Source: Myroides marinus
Lineage (GTDB): Bacteria; Bacteroidota; Bacteroidia; Flavobacteriales; Flavobacteriaceae
Reading direction: 5' to 3'
Assembly: GCF_900109075.1 (NCBI RefSeq)
Contig: NZ_FNYS01000001.1
Location: 434,001-498,000 of the forward strand
Length of the DNA stretch: 64,000 nucleotides
Under the pieces are notes generated by a model, which saw only the letters and a program-made list of their open reading frames with translations, had not been told where the DNA came from and did not search any database. The position numbers and the translations under genes were made by a program. Positions 45,272 to 53,052 of this stretch are shown in pieces. Positions within the stretch are counted from its first letter, which is position 1, and each line of letters opens with the position of its first letter.

Positions 45272-47383
45272 TTAATGAGAATTATCTTTATTACTATCTT
45301 CTTTCTTATCTGAAGCCTTACCTGTAGTTAGGTTGTGCGGATTCTCTACTACACCACTAGAGGTCGGTAAAAAGAATTCTATAGGGAAACTTCTAAAATG
45401 TCTCCATGTAGCCTTAACTAAGTCTTTTGTTTCTTTAAAAGGAATATTACGAGATCTGAATGCTAAGAATAACGATAAAGAGAAACTTACTAAGAAGTTC
45501 ATAAACCCAATCATCCACATTCCTATAAATGCCCATATCAACATATGCATCGGAGCATCAAAGCCTGAACCATATAATCCTAAAGCGATATTACCACTTA
45601 CGAAAGTAATGTGTCGTATATCTATTCCTAGTCCTAAGAATACACCAATAGTACCACAAGTACCCATAAAGAACCCGAAACAAATATTAGAAGCAATACC
45701 AGGCCACTTAGTATCTACCCAATTCGCTAATTTAGTCGTTCTAGTATATCCTATATTGCGTTTTAGCCAAGGGTGTTCTTGAATACGGTAGAACACTTTA
45801 TTGTGTTTATTTCTATTCGATACATTACCAGATATAATACCAGATAAGAACAAGAAAATACCAGCTATACCAGCGTGAAACAAAGCTCTCGATTCTATAG
45901 GGTCAGCATCTACTAACATCTTAGACCAATCGTGCTCAGCTATATTCACTTCAAATAACATATCTATTCCCCATACCAATAATAGAGCCATTGGGAATGC
46001 TAATATCACGTTACCGATAAAGGCAATAAACTGTGATCTAAATAAACGAGCAAATAACTTAGCGAAGCCAATGTGCTTATCAGCATCATCTATATGTTGT
46101 TTACGTCCATCCTCGATAGCTTTGATAATAGTAGCAGCAGTCATAGCAGGCTGTTTAGTTGCTAGTGTAAATCCTAAAAGATAAATAACACAGAAACCTA
46201 AAGCATAGTTTAAACTATAAAGCATCGCATGACCGAATCCACTAACATCTGTTTCATGTGCAAATACCTTCAGAATACACATAAAACCAACGATAATTCC
46301 CCCGCCCATAGCTCCTTTAAACATATTCCAATACTCTTTACCAGTATTAGTGATATAATGTTCTCCAGTCTTAGCAGTATGTTGAGTAATCTCATAAGAG
46401 ATTAGCTGAGTACTCTCTTTGATAAGACCTGATACATTATACTTATAACAGTTATACTCTATCAGTTTACGAGCAAACTTCAGCGTATTCTGTCTTTTCT
46501 CAGTAAGTGTTGCTTCAGGCATCACTAATACAGATATAAGAACATTAACCCTAGCTAATTGTTGTCTAAGGCGTAGTAAGCTTTGGTTTACCTTCATTGA
46601 TATACCATACTTCGAACTATTCTTAAACGCTTGATTAACGAATTCTTGACACTGTTTATGTAAGACTATAATCTGTTTATAGTTAATATCTGATTCTAAT
46701 AAGAACTTAATTTCTCCCTTCTGAAAACTCTGTAACACTACGGTAAACTCATGTTCTAACGCTCTAAAAGGACTTTCTAGATGAGAATATTCAGGTACCA
46801 TATTAATGATTGAACTCTCCATCGCTCTACCACTCATACGCTGAGTAATAATATCTATAGATGTCAATAACTCATTAAGTGTTGACCCATCATTCTTATC
46901 TGAGAATATAGAGCTAAACTCTAATAGAGAAAACAATTCTATCAATTGCTCTTCAGGTATCATAAATACCCATTCTGCATCAGTATGCTTATAGAACACT
47001 TGATTTAATACATACTCATAAGTATCTTTCTCCGGCTGGTAAGGCAATACCTTTGCCCACATACGCTTCTTCACCTCATCAAAGAAATCAGCATCTTGTA
47101 GAATACCAGCATCTGATACCATTCTACTGAAATTTCTATTTGACAACAGCTCTATTAGATAATTCATTAGAGCCACTCTCTCTATATCGTGAGTTTTTAG
47201 ATAAGCGATAAGAGCATCTATAGATACTCTATTAATTTTTTTATTATTCTTTGGTCTAAAAATATGTACTAATTCAACAATAAAAAGCAAATCCTCTGTA
47301 GCATATACCTTCCCGTCAATAACATATTTATTAAACAATTCTTCAACACCATGCGGTGAGCGTAACATATGTCTTAATTTCAT
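45272..47383 (-). CDS. 'Site-specific recombinase' Gcr/SpecificRecomb family membrane protein
   Basis: A 703-aa protein matching the PF10136-type family, usually labelled site-specific recombinase. A helical N-terminal half (about 1-340) is followed by about seven membrane helices (for example MGGGIIVGFMCILKVFA, FIGNVILAFPMALLLVWGI, FLFLSGIISGNVSN, FGFFMGTCGTIGVFLGLGID). HTAKTGEHYITNTGKEYWNM before the first helix is the most conserved block. No tyrosine- or serine-recombinase active site is visible, so the name is probably historical. An inner-membrane role is inferred; it is monocistronic, with its own terminator. Confidence 0.78.
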   Translation of the reverse strand: MKLRHMLRSPHGVEELFNKYVIDGKVYATEDLLFIVELVHIFRPKNNKKINRVSIDALIAYLKTHDIERVALMNYLIELLSNRNFSRMVSDAGILQDADFFDEVKKRMWAKVLPYQPEKDTYEYVLNQVFYKHTDAEWVFMIPEEQLIELFSLLEFSSIFSDKNDGSTLNELLTSIDIITQRMSGRAMESSIINMVPEYSHLESPFRALEHEFTVVLQSFQKGEIKFLLESDINYKQIIVLHKQCQEFVNQAFKNSSKYGISMKVNQSLLRLRQQLARVNVLISVLVMPEATLTEKRQNTLKFARKLIEYNCYKYNVSGLIKESTQLISYEITQHTAKTGEHYITNTGKEYWNMFKGAMGGGIIVGFMCILKVFAHETDVSGFGHAMLYSLNYALGFCVIYLLGFTLATKQPAMTAATIIKAIEDGRKQHIDDADKHIGFAKLFARLFRSQFIAFIGNVILAFPMALLLVWGIDMLFEVNIAEHDWSKMLVDADPIESRALFHAGIAGIFLFLSGIISGNVSNRNKHNKVFYRIQEHPWLKRNIGYTRTTKLANWVDTKWPGIASNICFGFFMGTCGTIGVFLGLGIDIRHITFVSGNIALGLYGSGFDAPMHMLIWAFIGMWMIGFMNFLVSFSLSLFLAFRSRNIPFKETKDLVKATWRHFRSFPIEFFLPTSSGVVENPHNLTTGKASDKKEDSNKDNSH

Positions 47384-47466
47384 TTTTTAAAAAAAATCTA
47401 CTTTTAAACAGTTAGTAAAATAAAATCTTTTATTTTGGCATAAAATTACATTTTATTCTTAAAACA

Positions 47467-47934
47467 ATGATAGAAATAGAAAGAAAGTTTCTAGTCAACA
47501 CACTGGAATTCATTGACCAATCTCATAAATCTAATAAAATAACTCAAGGATATCTCAACTCTCATCCTGAACGCACTGTGCGTATTAGATTAAAAGACGA
47601 ACAAGCTTTTATCACTATTAAAGGTAAAAGTAATGAATCTGGAACATCAAGACTAGAGTGGGAGAAACAAATTGATTACACAGAAGCTAATCAATTAATA
47701 AATCTATGCGAAGATTATGTAATCTCTAAAACAAGATACTTAGTTACTTCTGGAGAACACACTTTCGAAGTAGACGTCTTTCATGGAGATAATGAAGGAT
47801 TAATCCTTGCAGAGATAGAACTAACTTCAGAAGACGAACAATTCAGTAAGCCTAGCTGGTTAGGACAAGAAGTAACAGGAGATTTAAGGTACTATAACTC
47901 ATACATAGCTAATAATCCTTATAAAAACTGGTAA
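47467..47934 (+). CDS. CYTH-domain triphosphatase-like protein
   Basis: A 155-aa tunnel-fold CYTH protein. The diagnostic ExExK is E3, E5, K7 in MIEIERKFLV. Basic and acidic tunnel residues recur as TVRIRLKD, ITIKGK, RLEWEKQI and EVDVFHGDNEGLILAEIEL. Relatives hydrolyse inorganic triphosphate or thiamine triphosphate (E. coli YgiF, NeuTTM), or are class IV adenylyl cyclases; triphosphatase activity is more likely for this short form. It converges with an RlpA-like gene with only 3 nt between the stops and no terminator. Confidence 0.9.
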   Translation: MIEIERKFLVNTLEFIDQSHKSNKITQGYLNSHPERTVRIRLKDEQAFITIKGKSNESGTSRLEWEKQIDYTEANQLINLCEDYVISKTRYLVTSGEHTFEVDVFHGDNEGLILAEIELTSEDEQFSKPSWLGQEVTGDLRYYNSYIANNPYKNW

Positions 47935-47937
47935 ACT

Positions 47938-48339
47938 CTATTTGATAACTTTAATATCGACTTGTAGCAGGCCTTCACCTTTGTGGTCTGCTATTTTCAT
48001 AAAAGCTTTTCTCGAAAGGTCGATTTCACGGCCTTTTGTGAAAGGCCCTCTATCATTTATACGAACTTTTACAGATTTTTTATTTTTTGTGTTCGTAACT
48101 TTTACTTTAGTGTTGAATGGCAAAGACTTATGTGCGGCTGTCATCCCCGAATTGTGGAATTTTTCCCCACTTGCTGTACGCTTTCCATTAAACTTTTTGT
48201 GGTAATAAGATGCAGTTACATTAGATTTGTAATTGCCTTTTGTAGAATAACTTGTGGATTTGGAAGTAGAACAACTCCCTAAAAATAAGATTAAAAAGCA
48301 GAAACTTATATAATATTTAATACTATAACTGTTCTTCAT
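47938..48339 (-). CDS. RlpA-like double-psi beta-barrel lipoprotein
   Basis: A 133-aa lipoprotein (lipobox LFLGSC, Cys near residue 23) with one RlpA double-psi beta-barrel domain: [36 protein letters not shown] and VRINDRGPF with the catalytic-type Asp. RlpA proteins are septal lytic transglycosylases acting on denuded glycans. It lacks a SPOR domain. Its start overlaps the upstream RlpA-like gene by 17 nt, so the pair is translationally linked. The two share most domain motifs and look like a tandem duplication. Confidence 0.88.
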   Translation of the reverse strand: MKNSYSIKYYISFCFLILFLGSCSTSKSTSYSTKGNYKSNVTASYYHKKFNGKRTASGEKFHNSGMTAAHKSLPFNTKVKVTNTKNKKSVKVRINDRGPFTKGREIDLSRKAFMKIADHKGEGLLQVDIKVIK

Positions 48340-48823
48340 TTTCGCCTACGAATTTTTCGATTTTTACATCTAAAACTCCTCTACCTACATTGTCAGTAAG
48401 GTCACTAAAAGCCTTCTTTGACATATCGATATTTCTTCCTTTTACGAATGGTCCACGGTCTGTGATTGTAAGGATAACGAAGCGTTTATTCTTTAAGTTT
48501 GTAACCTTTACTTTAGTACCGAAAGGTAGTGTCTTGTGGGCTGCAGTGTACTCTTTGTTATTGAATACTGCACCGCTAGCTGTCTTTCTTCCAGTGAATT
48601 TGTCGTGGTAATATGAAGCTTGAGTGTCCTCATCTAATACAATAAAATCTTCTTCTGTATCTGCTGCCATAACGATAGAATCATTGTCCTCCGTTACAGA
48701 GTCATTTACTACTTTCGCTAATGCAATTTTCACTTTATTATCTTTTACGATTGTAGTGCTTCCACTAAAACTCGATAAGAATGTAATAAGTAATATTCCG
48801 ATGATGTATTGATATGCTTTCAT
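48323..48823 (-). CDS. RlpA-like double-psi beta-barrel protein
   Basis: A 166-aa exported protein with a signal peptide ([20 protein letters not shown]), an acidic linker of about 50 residues, and the RlpA domain: [54 protein letters not shown]. It is presumably a periplasmic peptidoglycan-cleaving enzyme at the septum or cell wall. ATG 48821-48823 is chosen because it starts the signal peptide; an in-frame codon 48 nt upstream gives an odd N-terminus. Downstream gene start overlaps by 17 nt. Confidence 0.86.
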   Translation of the reverse strand: MKAYQYIIGILLITFLSSFSGSTTIVKDNKVKIALAKVVNDSVTEDNDSIVMAADTEEDFIVLDEDTQASYYHDKFTGRKTASGAVFNNKEYTAAHKTLPFGTKVKVTNLKNKRFVILTITDRGPFVKGRNIDMSKKAFSDLTDNVGRGVLDVKIEKFVGENEEQL

Positions 48824-48877
48824 GCCACTTTTTAATTTTCCACGAAGTAATATTTGCAAGAAGCATACCAAACGAAA

Positions 48878-48903
48878 AAAGGACCTTCTTTCGAAGATCC
48901 TTT
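48878..48903 (-). terminator. Terminator downstream of the four-helix membrane protein gene
   Basis: An 11-bp stem with one G-U pair (48878-48888, 48893-48903), a TTTC loop and an A run upstream on the plus strand. Confidence 0.8.
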
Positions 48904-48923
48904 CTCTATATTTTAAATTGCAA

Positions 48924-49367
48924 TTATGCGAATAAACTTGGTAACCACATTTTCCATGGAATTCTTGATAAAATCAAGATAAGACCTAAAGTATAGAAAA
49001 TAGCGAATTTCTTAAACTTACCTTTGCTGTCTGCAGTTTTCTTGTGTTTAGACCATCCGATAGTGATTAATACAATAGCGATGATGTTAATCAATGGGTG
49101 CTCTAAAGCATAAAGTCTCATTGTAGAATCTTTCATTGCTACTCCCATGCTTTGAACCATTGGAGAAACGAAATATAAAATAAGACCTAACAATAACTGG
49201 ATATGTGTAAAGATTAAACCAAACAATCCTAATTTTCTGTCTTTCTCTGTAAACTCTTTGTTTCCTGACATTCCTGCAAAAGCGTTGATTACCACGATTA
49301 CTAGGAAGATTAATGCTAAATAAGCTACACCTGAGTGCGCTTGTTTAATAATAGTACTGAATTCCAT
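48924..49367 (-). CDS. Four-helix membrane protein, cytochrome b-like
   Basis: A 147-aa inner-membrane protein with four helices (about 14-36, 50-68, 90-108, 125-142). Histidines near helix ends (IKQAHSGVAYL, FTHIQLLLG, ALEHPLINI, IGWSKHKK) resemble the haem-ligand pattern of small b-type cytochromes, and similar Bacteroidota proteins are often labelled cytochrome b. Haem binding is inferred, not shown. It is monocistronic. A TATATTTG box lies upstream (49390-49397, minus). Confidence 0.65.
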   Translation of the reverse strand: MEFSTIIKQAHSGVAYLALIFLVIVVINAFAGMSGNKEFTEKDRKLGLFGLIFTHIQLLLGLILYFVSPMVQSMGVAMKDSTMRLYALEHPLINIIAIVLITIGWSKHKKTADSKGKFKKFAIFYTLGLILILSRIPWKMWLPSLFA

Positions 49368-49601
49368 ATTGATGTTATTAGTTTAGAGGCAAATATACTT
49401 AAATCTATTGAATGCTAACACCTAGAATGAAGATTTACAATTAATTCACACTCTCCTTAAATCAGCCAAATATTCAACATTTATAAGGCTTTATCGCCTT
49501 ATATCTTTTAGTCTAATTCTTTGATAAGCTAAATTGTCATAAACTGTATAGTTTTATCTATAAAATAGTAGTAATTTTCTATTCTACTAATTACCAACTC
49601 A

Positions 49602-49874
49602 ATGACGACTATTAAGAAGTACATCCCCAGGCAGTCAATCATCACAATAGTCATACTTAACACTGTACTGACTATAGGAATATTGAAGGTATTCTTTCTC
49701 GCTCCCTTTATTAGTATTGCTTTGTACTGTCTATATTTCTATAGCTTCAGAAAGAACGAACTATACTATCACCGCAATGAGCAATTGAACCTCGCTCTAA
49801 TACTAGTATTAACAGCTATAGTATGTTTTATACTATCTACTCTAATCTATAGCATTTTAGTATTATGGACATAA
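49602..49874 (+). CDS. Small three-helix membrane protein, partner of the ABC ATPase
   Basis: A 90-aa very hydrophobic protein with three predicted helices (about 12-29, 32-48, 65-88) and a short polar loop (RKNELYYHRNEQ). No family is recognised. It overlaps the start of the ABC ATPase gene by 10 nt, which suggests translation coupling and a joint complex. It is far shorter than a normal ABC permease. Confidence 0.6.
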   Translation: MTTIKKYIPRQSIITIVILNTVLTIGILKVFFLAPFISIALYCLYFYSFRKNELYYHRNEQLNLALILVLTAIVCFILSTLIYSILVLWT

Positions 49875-50476
49875 CTCATACACTTTCTGTAGACAGCCTA
49901 AGCTATACCGTTGCCAATAAGAAGATACTACACGCAGTCTATTTAGCAGCCATAACAGGAGATATACTAATCATTAAAGGAAGAAACGGTACGGGCAAAT
50001 CTACTCTGATGAAAATCTTATTTGGTATTATAACACCCGATTTTATCTATATAAATATCAATAATAAAGTCATCACTAATAAACGTCACCTAAACAAATA
50101 CATCAGCTATAAACCACAACTCATCTTTTTCCCCAAGCACTTAAAACTAAAAGATGTAATATCACCTGTAGAAATAGAACAAACCTCTTTTGCTCAAAAA
50201 ATGAATACCAAGTTAGACCATCTTTCGTCAGGAGAACAACAGTTTATCCAGACGCTATATGTATTAAACCTACCTCAACCTATTTGTTTACTAGATGAGC
50301 CTTTTGCAGGAATCTCTCCTCTATTACAGGAGTTTTTAGCTCAAGTAATTAAACAAAAAGCTAAACACAAGATAATCTTACTCACTGACCACAATGCTGA
50401 TATAGTCAATACTATCGCAACTAAAACTCTGCATTTAGAGAACGGAGTATTAAAGGAGAAATCTTCAAATGAATAA
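49865..50476 (+). CDS. Small ABC transporter ATP-binding protein
   Basis: A 203-aa ABC ATPase with all key elements: Walker A GRNGTGKST (39-47), Q-loop SYKPQLIFF, signature LSSGEQQ (near 120), Walker B ICLLDEP and H-loop LLTDHNADI. It follows the 90-aa membrane protein with a 10-nt overlap. No normal permease is present nearby, so its partner is either that small protein or encoded elsewhere. The composition (many Ile/Lys/Thr codons, AT-rich) differs a little from housekeeping genes here. It converges with the lysis cassette (10-nt gap). Confidence 0.85.
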   Translation: MDITHTLSVDSLSYTVANKKILHAVYLAAITGDILIIKGRNGTGKSTLMKILFGIITPDFIYININNKVITNKRHLNKYISYKPQLIFFPKHLKLKDVISPVEIEQTSFAQKMNTKLDHLSSGEQQFIQTLYVLNLPQPICLLDEPFAGISPLLQEFLAQVIKQKAKHKIILLTDHNADIVNTIATKTLHLENGVLKEKSSNE

Positions 50477-50486
50477 TAGTTTTCTA

Positions 50487-50999
50487 CTACACTCTAGACC
50501 TTAAGCCATAACCTACACTGCCTAGAGTCATGAGTAGTAATAAGGTGCGTCCTAGCCAGATCTGTGTCTGTTGCCATGTTGATAACTCTAGCGGTACAGC
50601 TATGGGAATCTTCGTTTCTATGACTCTCTGTTCTTTAATGAATTTCTCTTTCCATTCTAAAAACATTTGTTGAGCCTCTACCTCACAGTCCACCATTAGT
50701 TTATTGTTTACCAACTGTACTTTAGGCGGTTGCAACACCTTGTTTTTACTGCGTTTTATATTTGCGTCTTTTACCACTATCATATTCCCTTGTATTGCTA
50801 AGTCCGCGACATACTGACTCTTATCTGCAGGAATGACTAATACAGTATCTCTCTTAATTTCCTCTACTGACTGAGTGACCTGCTCTGTTGTTGTTGTTGG
50901 TTGCATGTTTATAGCAGTGCGTCGACTACCACAACTCGTTAATAGTAGAGCAACTACCAACACAAAGAGAAACCTCACATATATATACTCTCTTGTCAT
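50487..50999 (-). CDS. Lipoprotein with C-terminal membrane helix (u-spanin-like)
   Basis: A 170-aa protein with an N-terminal lipoprotein signal (lipobox LLTSC, Cys23) and a C-terminal transmembrane helix (about 148-165, GRTLLLLMTLGSVGYG). Lipid at the outer membrane and a helix in the inner membrane at the other end is the topology of unimolecular spanins such as phage T1 gp11, which fuse the two membranes in the last step of lysis. Position supports this: it is the last gene after holin-like and endolysin genes, 12 nt after the latter. Spanin function is inferred from topology and position; no sequence family is recognised. Confidence 0.65.
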   Translation of the reverse strand: MTREYIYVRFLFVLVVALLLTSCGSRRTAINMQPTTTTEQVTQSVEEIKRDTVLVIPADKSQYVADLAIQGNMIVVKDANIKRSKNKVLQPPKVQLVNNKLMVDCEVEAQQMFLEWKEKFIKEQRVIETKIPIAVPLELSTWQQTQIWLGRTLLLLMTLGSVGYGLRSRV

Positions 51000-51011
51000 A
51001 ACTTGTTTTGA

Positions 51012-51470
51012 TTATTTATTAAACACTCTTATAAATCCTTTGTTAATCGACTTTATCTTTCTCTTCTTTTCAGCGACAATATAGCCTTCCCTACTAGCCT
51101 CATCATTTGTATTTCCTTCTATCGTGGTTATGACATCTCCCTCTACATCTACTATTATCCCAGCATGCCCTAGCCCTTTGCCAAAATCCATAATAAACAC
51201 ATCTCCTTTCTCAGGTTTATCTACCCGTAGTACTTTACTACCATTCCACTGTGCTAATACCCCTCCTGTTTTTTGTAGAGGATTCTGTACTCCATAGTCA
51301 TTACATACTTCCTGTACACACCAGTATATAAAAGCCATACACCACGCATAGCCCTCACCTAGCCCTACACTGTTTAGATACTTCTTTACACCAGGTCCTC
51401 TATTGTTCTTGATAGGCCATTCTTGCACATAAAGTTGGCTTCTAGCCTGTTTTATTAACTGTTCTCTCAT
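51012..51470 (-). CDS. CHAP-domain endolysin
   Basis: A 152-aa peptidoglycan hydrolase without a signal peptide. The CHAP catalytic residues are C44 in GEGYAWCMAFIYWCVQ, H102 in GLGHAGIIVD and N120 in IEGNTN. The KGDVFIMDFGKGLGHAGIIV arrangement matches the phage endolysin/amidase-endopeptidase group in Bacteroidota (TIGR02594-like). Lack of a signal peptide means it needs a holin for export. Its ATG overlaps the upstream holin-like gene by 4 nt (ATGA), and the spanin-like gene follows. Confidence 0.85.
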   Translation of the reverse strand: MREQLIKQARSQLYVQEWPIKNNRGPGVKKYLNSVGLGEGYAWCMAFIYWCVQEVCNDYGVQNPLQKTGGVLAQWNGSKVLRVDKPEKGDVFIMDFGKGLGHAGIIVDVEGDVITTIEGNTNDEASREGYIVAEKKRKIKSINKGFIRVFNK

Positions 51471-51823
51471 TCGCTCTTTCCATTTAACTGTTTATACTTT
51501 CTCAATTCGTTAATCAACTCCTTATTTTGTAAAGCAAGTTGCTCCAATCTTTGCTCTAGGTTAATAATTACCTTTTTTGCAGCAGTAAGTTCATCTATCG
51601 CTTCACGATGGAGATTAGACGTTTTATACAGCTCGCTAGTAGCCTCTCTAAGTTTATTACCGAGATCATCCACTATATCTCTATAGTATTTTAATGATTT
51701 CTCCACATTGTCTAATTCAGACATCTGTACCTCAGCCCTAGTCTTTCGTCTAGCCGCCCACCATGTCGCTAATGATGAAACTAAACCTACTACAGCCACT
51801 ATTATCGTTTCATTCATTAGCAT
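51467..51823 (-). CDS. Holin-like protein: N-terminal helix plus coiled coil
   Basis: A 118-aa protein with one N-terminal membrane helix (about 5-24, TIIVAVVGLVSSLATWWA) followed by basic residues (RRKTRAEV) and a long coiled coil (about 35-115, with LEQRLEQLALQNKELINEL). This topology is common for small phage proteins encoded directly ahead of endolysins and often called holins. The start is 51823 or the ATG two codons on at 51817. No other family evidence exists, so holin is inferred from position and topology. The downstream endolysin overlaps by 4 nt. Confidence 0.62.
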   Translation of the reverse strand: MLMNETIIVAVVGLVSSLATWWAARRKTRAEVQMSELDNVEKSLKYYRDIVDDLGNKLREATSELYKTSNLHREAIDELTAAKKVIINLEQRLEQLALQNKELINELRKYKQLNGKSE

Positions 51824-51837
51824 ACTGGTTTGGGTTG

Positions 51838-52135
51838 TTTATACTTTATACATACTTACACATATTACACCTCTTGTCTCTCACAATAAGACATACTCAT
51901 CCTATTCCACTCTAATACAGCAGATCTATTAACCGTTAATGATTATTGATTTTATTACTAAGTCAAATGCTTTAGTTCACATTACTTCTTATAAGATATT
52001 CATATAAACAAGGCCTTGTTTTATCATACGATATGAATACCACTCTTAATTACACTTACAAAGATTGCCTTTTTTCAATCCTTACTCAACTTTCTGTCAA
52101 GTCTCCGAACAACTATGTTCACTTCTTATATTCAC
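51838..52135. other. Intergenic stretch between lysis cassette and DnaA-box cluster
   Basis: AT-rich; holds the palindrome at 52006-52021. No consensus TAnnTTTG promoter on the minus strand for the lysis genes could be found, which makes control by an alternative factor or antitermination conceivable. Confidence 0.5.
52006..52021. promoter_or_regulatory. 16-bp perfect palindrome upstream of the lysis cassette
   Basis: AAACAAGGCCTTGTTT is fully self-complementary and lies 183 nt before the holin-like gene start. It contains the AAACAA/TTGTTT arms also echoed near the S24 regulator. A repressor operator is possible. Confidence 0.5.
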
Positions 52136-52246
52136 TGTTGATAACCTATTCACAACATATCATCTCTATAGTTTATCAACAAAATAAGACACTACAAATC
52201 AACATATTGAACACTTATACACATTGTTAATAACAGTTGTTAATAA
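52136..52246. other. Cluster of DnaA-box-like nonamers (possible replication origin)
   Basis: Within 111 bp: TTATCAACA (52136-52144, minus), CTATTCACA (52146-52154, plus), TTATCAACA (52173-52181, plus), TTATACACA (52215-52223, plus, full match to TTATNCACA), TTATTAACA (52225-52233 and 52238-52246, minus). TTGTTAATAAC is repeated directly 13 nt apart. The stretch is AT-rich and has no supported gene. An origin of an element or chromosome is an inference. Confidence 0.45.
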
Positions 52247-52248
52247 CC

Positions 52249-52473
52249 TTAATCTACCAGATTCTCTAGCTTAGCTAGCTCTCTATACACAGGTGTATTT
52301 AGCACCTCATACAGTGTAGTACGAGATATAGGATATACAGGACAGATATATTTTTTCCATACCACCGTGGTAGGGATATCATCTGTCTTGTATTTATTGT
52401 ACAAATCCAGAATTAGTTTATATCTCTTTAGCTTATTCACTTGACCACTAGTCTTTTTCTTTGTCATAATCAT
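52249..52473 (-). CDS. Small basic phage-like protein
   Basis: A 74-aa lysine-rich protein. The central part (KKYICPVYPISRTTLYEVLNT) reads like a small winged-helix or homeodomain-like unit, with SRTTLYEVL as a plausible recognition helix. Similar short proteins occur near phage regulatory genes in Bacteroidota, but I do not recognise this one. It starts 15 nt past a run of stops and lies 42 nt downstream of a second small open frame. Confidence 0.5.
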   Translation of the reverse strand: MIMTKKKTSGQVNKLKRYKLILDLYNKYKTDDIPTTVVWKKYICPVYPISRTTLYEVLNTPVYRELAKLENLVD

Positions 52474-52515
52474 TTCTTTTACACATTAATCGAAACTTAA
52501 TTTACATGCACTCTA

Positions 52516-52806
52516 CTACAATACTTTCTTCAGTACAGTAAGTTTCAGCTCTAGATCTTTAGATATCTGATACGCTCTTAACTCCTCCTCACTACCTACA
52601 CTTAAATGATATCCCCTCTCTTGATTAATACTAATACGCTCACCTGCGGTAAAATATTCAGTCCCTCTCGTTCGATACAGTGCGTGATACAGATATAATT
52701 CACGTTCTATACTTTGTTTTCTTTTAAGGTCAGTATAGCAGGCTCTCCTCCTATAAAGATGGTTGATGTACTCAGCATTGCATTCATAATTTTTTGGTTT
52801 ATATGG
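52516..52806 (-). pseudogene. Start-less 96-codon open frame, phage-like
   Basis: A minus-strand frame open from 52806 to a TAG at 52516-52518 with no ATG, GTG or TTG start. The translation looks coding (NYECNAEYINHLYRRRACYT, then ERELYLYHALYRTRGTEYF, ending LKLTVLKKVL) with charged helices. ATGs close to the 5' end (52785-52787) are in a different frame, so one frameshift could have removed the start. Alternatively, a non-standard start is used. No family recognised. Confidence 0.45.
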
Positions 52807-52965
52807 TTATTTACTTAAAAAACTACTCAGAATCAAAACATAGTTATTATAAAACCTTAACTAAAGGTACTAACCACAAGGTAAATCTTCTCTTAACAAA
52901 AGTACTTTAATGAATTAAAACCTTAGTTTATCCCTTTAAAATTAGCTATCTATGCTTTTTTTGAC

Positions 52966-52973
52966 TAATTTTG
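52966..52973 (+). promoter_or_regulatory. Likely -7 element of the S24 regulator promoter
   Basis: TAATTTTG, 80 nt before the ATG, immediately followed by the inverted repeat that could be its operator. Confidence 0.45.
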
Positions 52974-52981
52974 CTCTTACT

Positions 52982-53010
52982 TCGAAACAAACATATAAAC
53001 AAAGTTTCGA
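52982..53010. promoter_or_regulatory. Inverted repeat before the S24 regulator (possible auto-operator)
   Basis: TCGAAAC and GTTTCGA are perfect inverted arms 15 nt apart, just downstream of the -7 box; the second arm overlaps an AAACAAAGTTT unit repeated 28 nt later. Confidence 0.5.
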
Positions 53011-53052
53011 TTAAAACTAAAAGAAAACAAAGTTTTTAAAAATATTACTAGA

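Larger units (their letters stand above)
52807..53052. other. Control region of the S24 regulator
   Basis: No gene. AAAACCTTA occurs twice (near 52853 and 52918) with ACCTT/AAGGT inverted elements between them. TAATTTTG (52966-52973) is a likely -7 box for the S24 gene. TCGAAAC (52982-52988) and GTTTCGA (53004-53010) form an inverted repeat with a 15-nt gap; AAACAAAGTTT is present at 52997-53007 and 53025-53035. Confidence 0.55.

Noticed and set aside
45272-47383. Mobile-element recombinase
   Set aside because: Despite the family name, the protein is a multi-helix membrane protein without a recombinase active site; no repeats or att sites flank it.
52033-52230. 65-codon plus-strand open frame over the DnaA-box cluster
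   Set aside because: Low-complexity Ile/Asn/Tyr/Thr translation without motif; the DNA is better explained as a regulatory or origin region.
52136-52246. Definite chromosomal oriC
   Set aside because: No sharp gene-strand switch and no dnaA or typical origin genes nearby; recorded only as a candidate origin.
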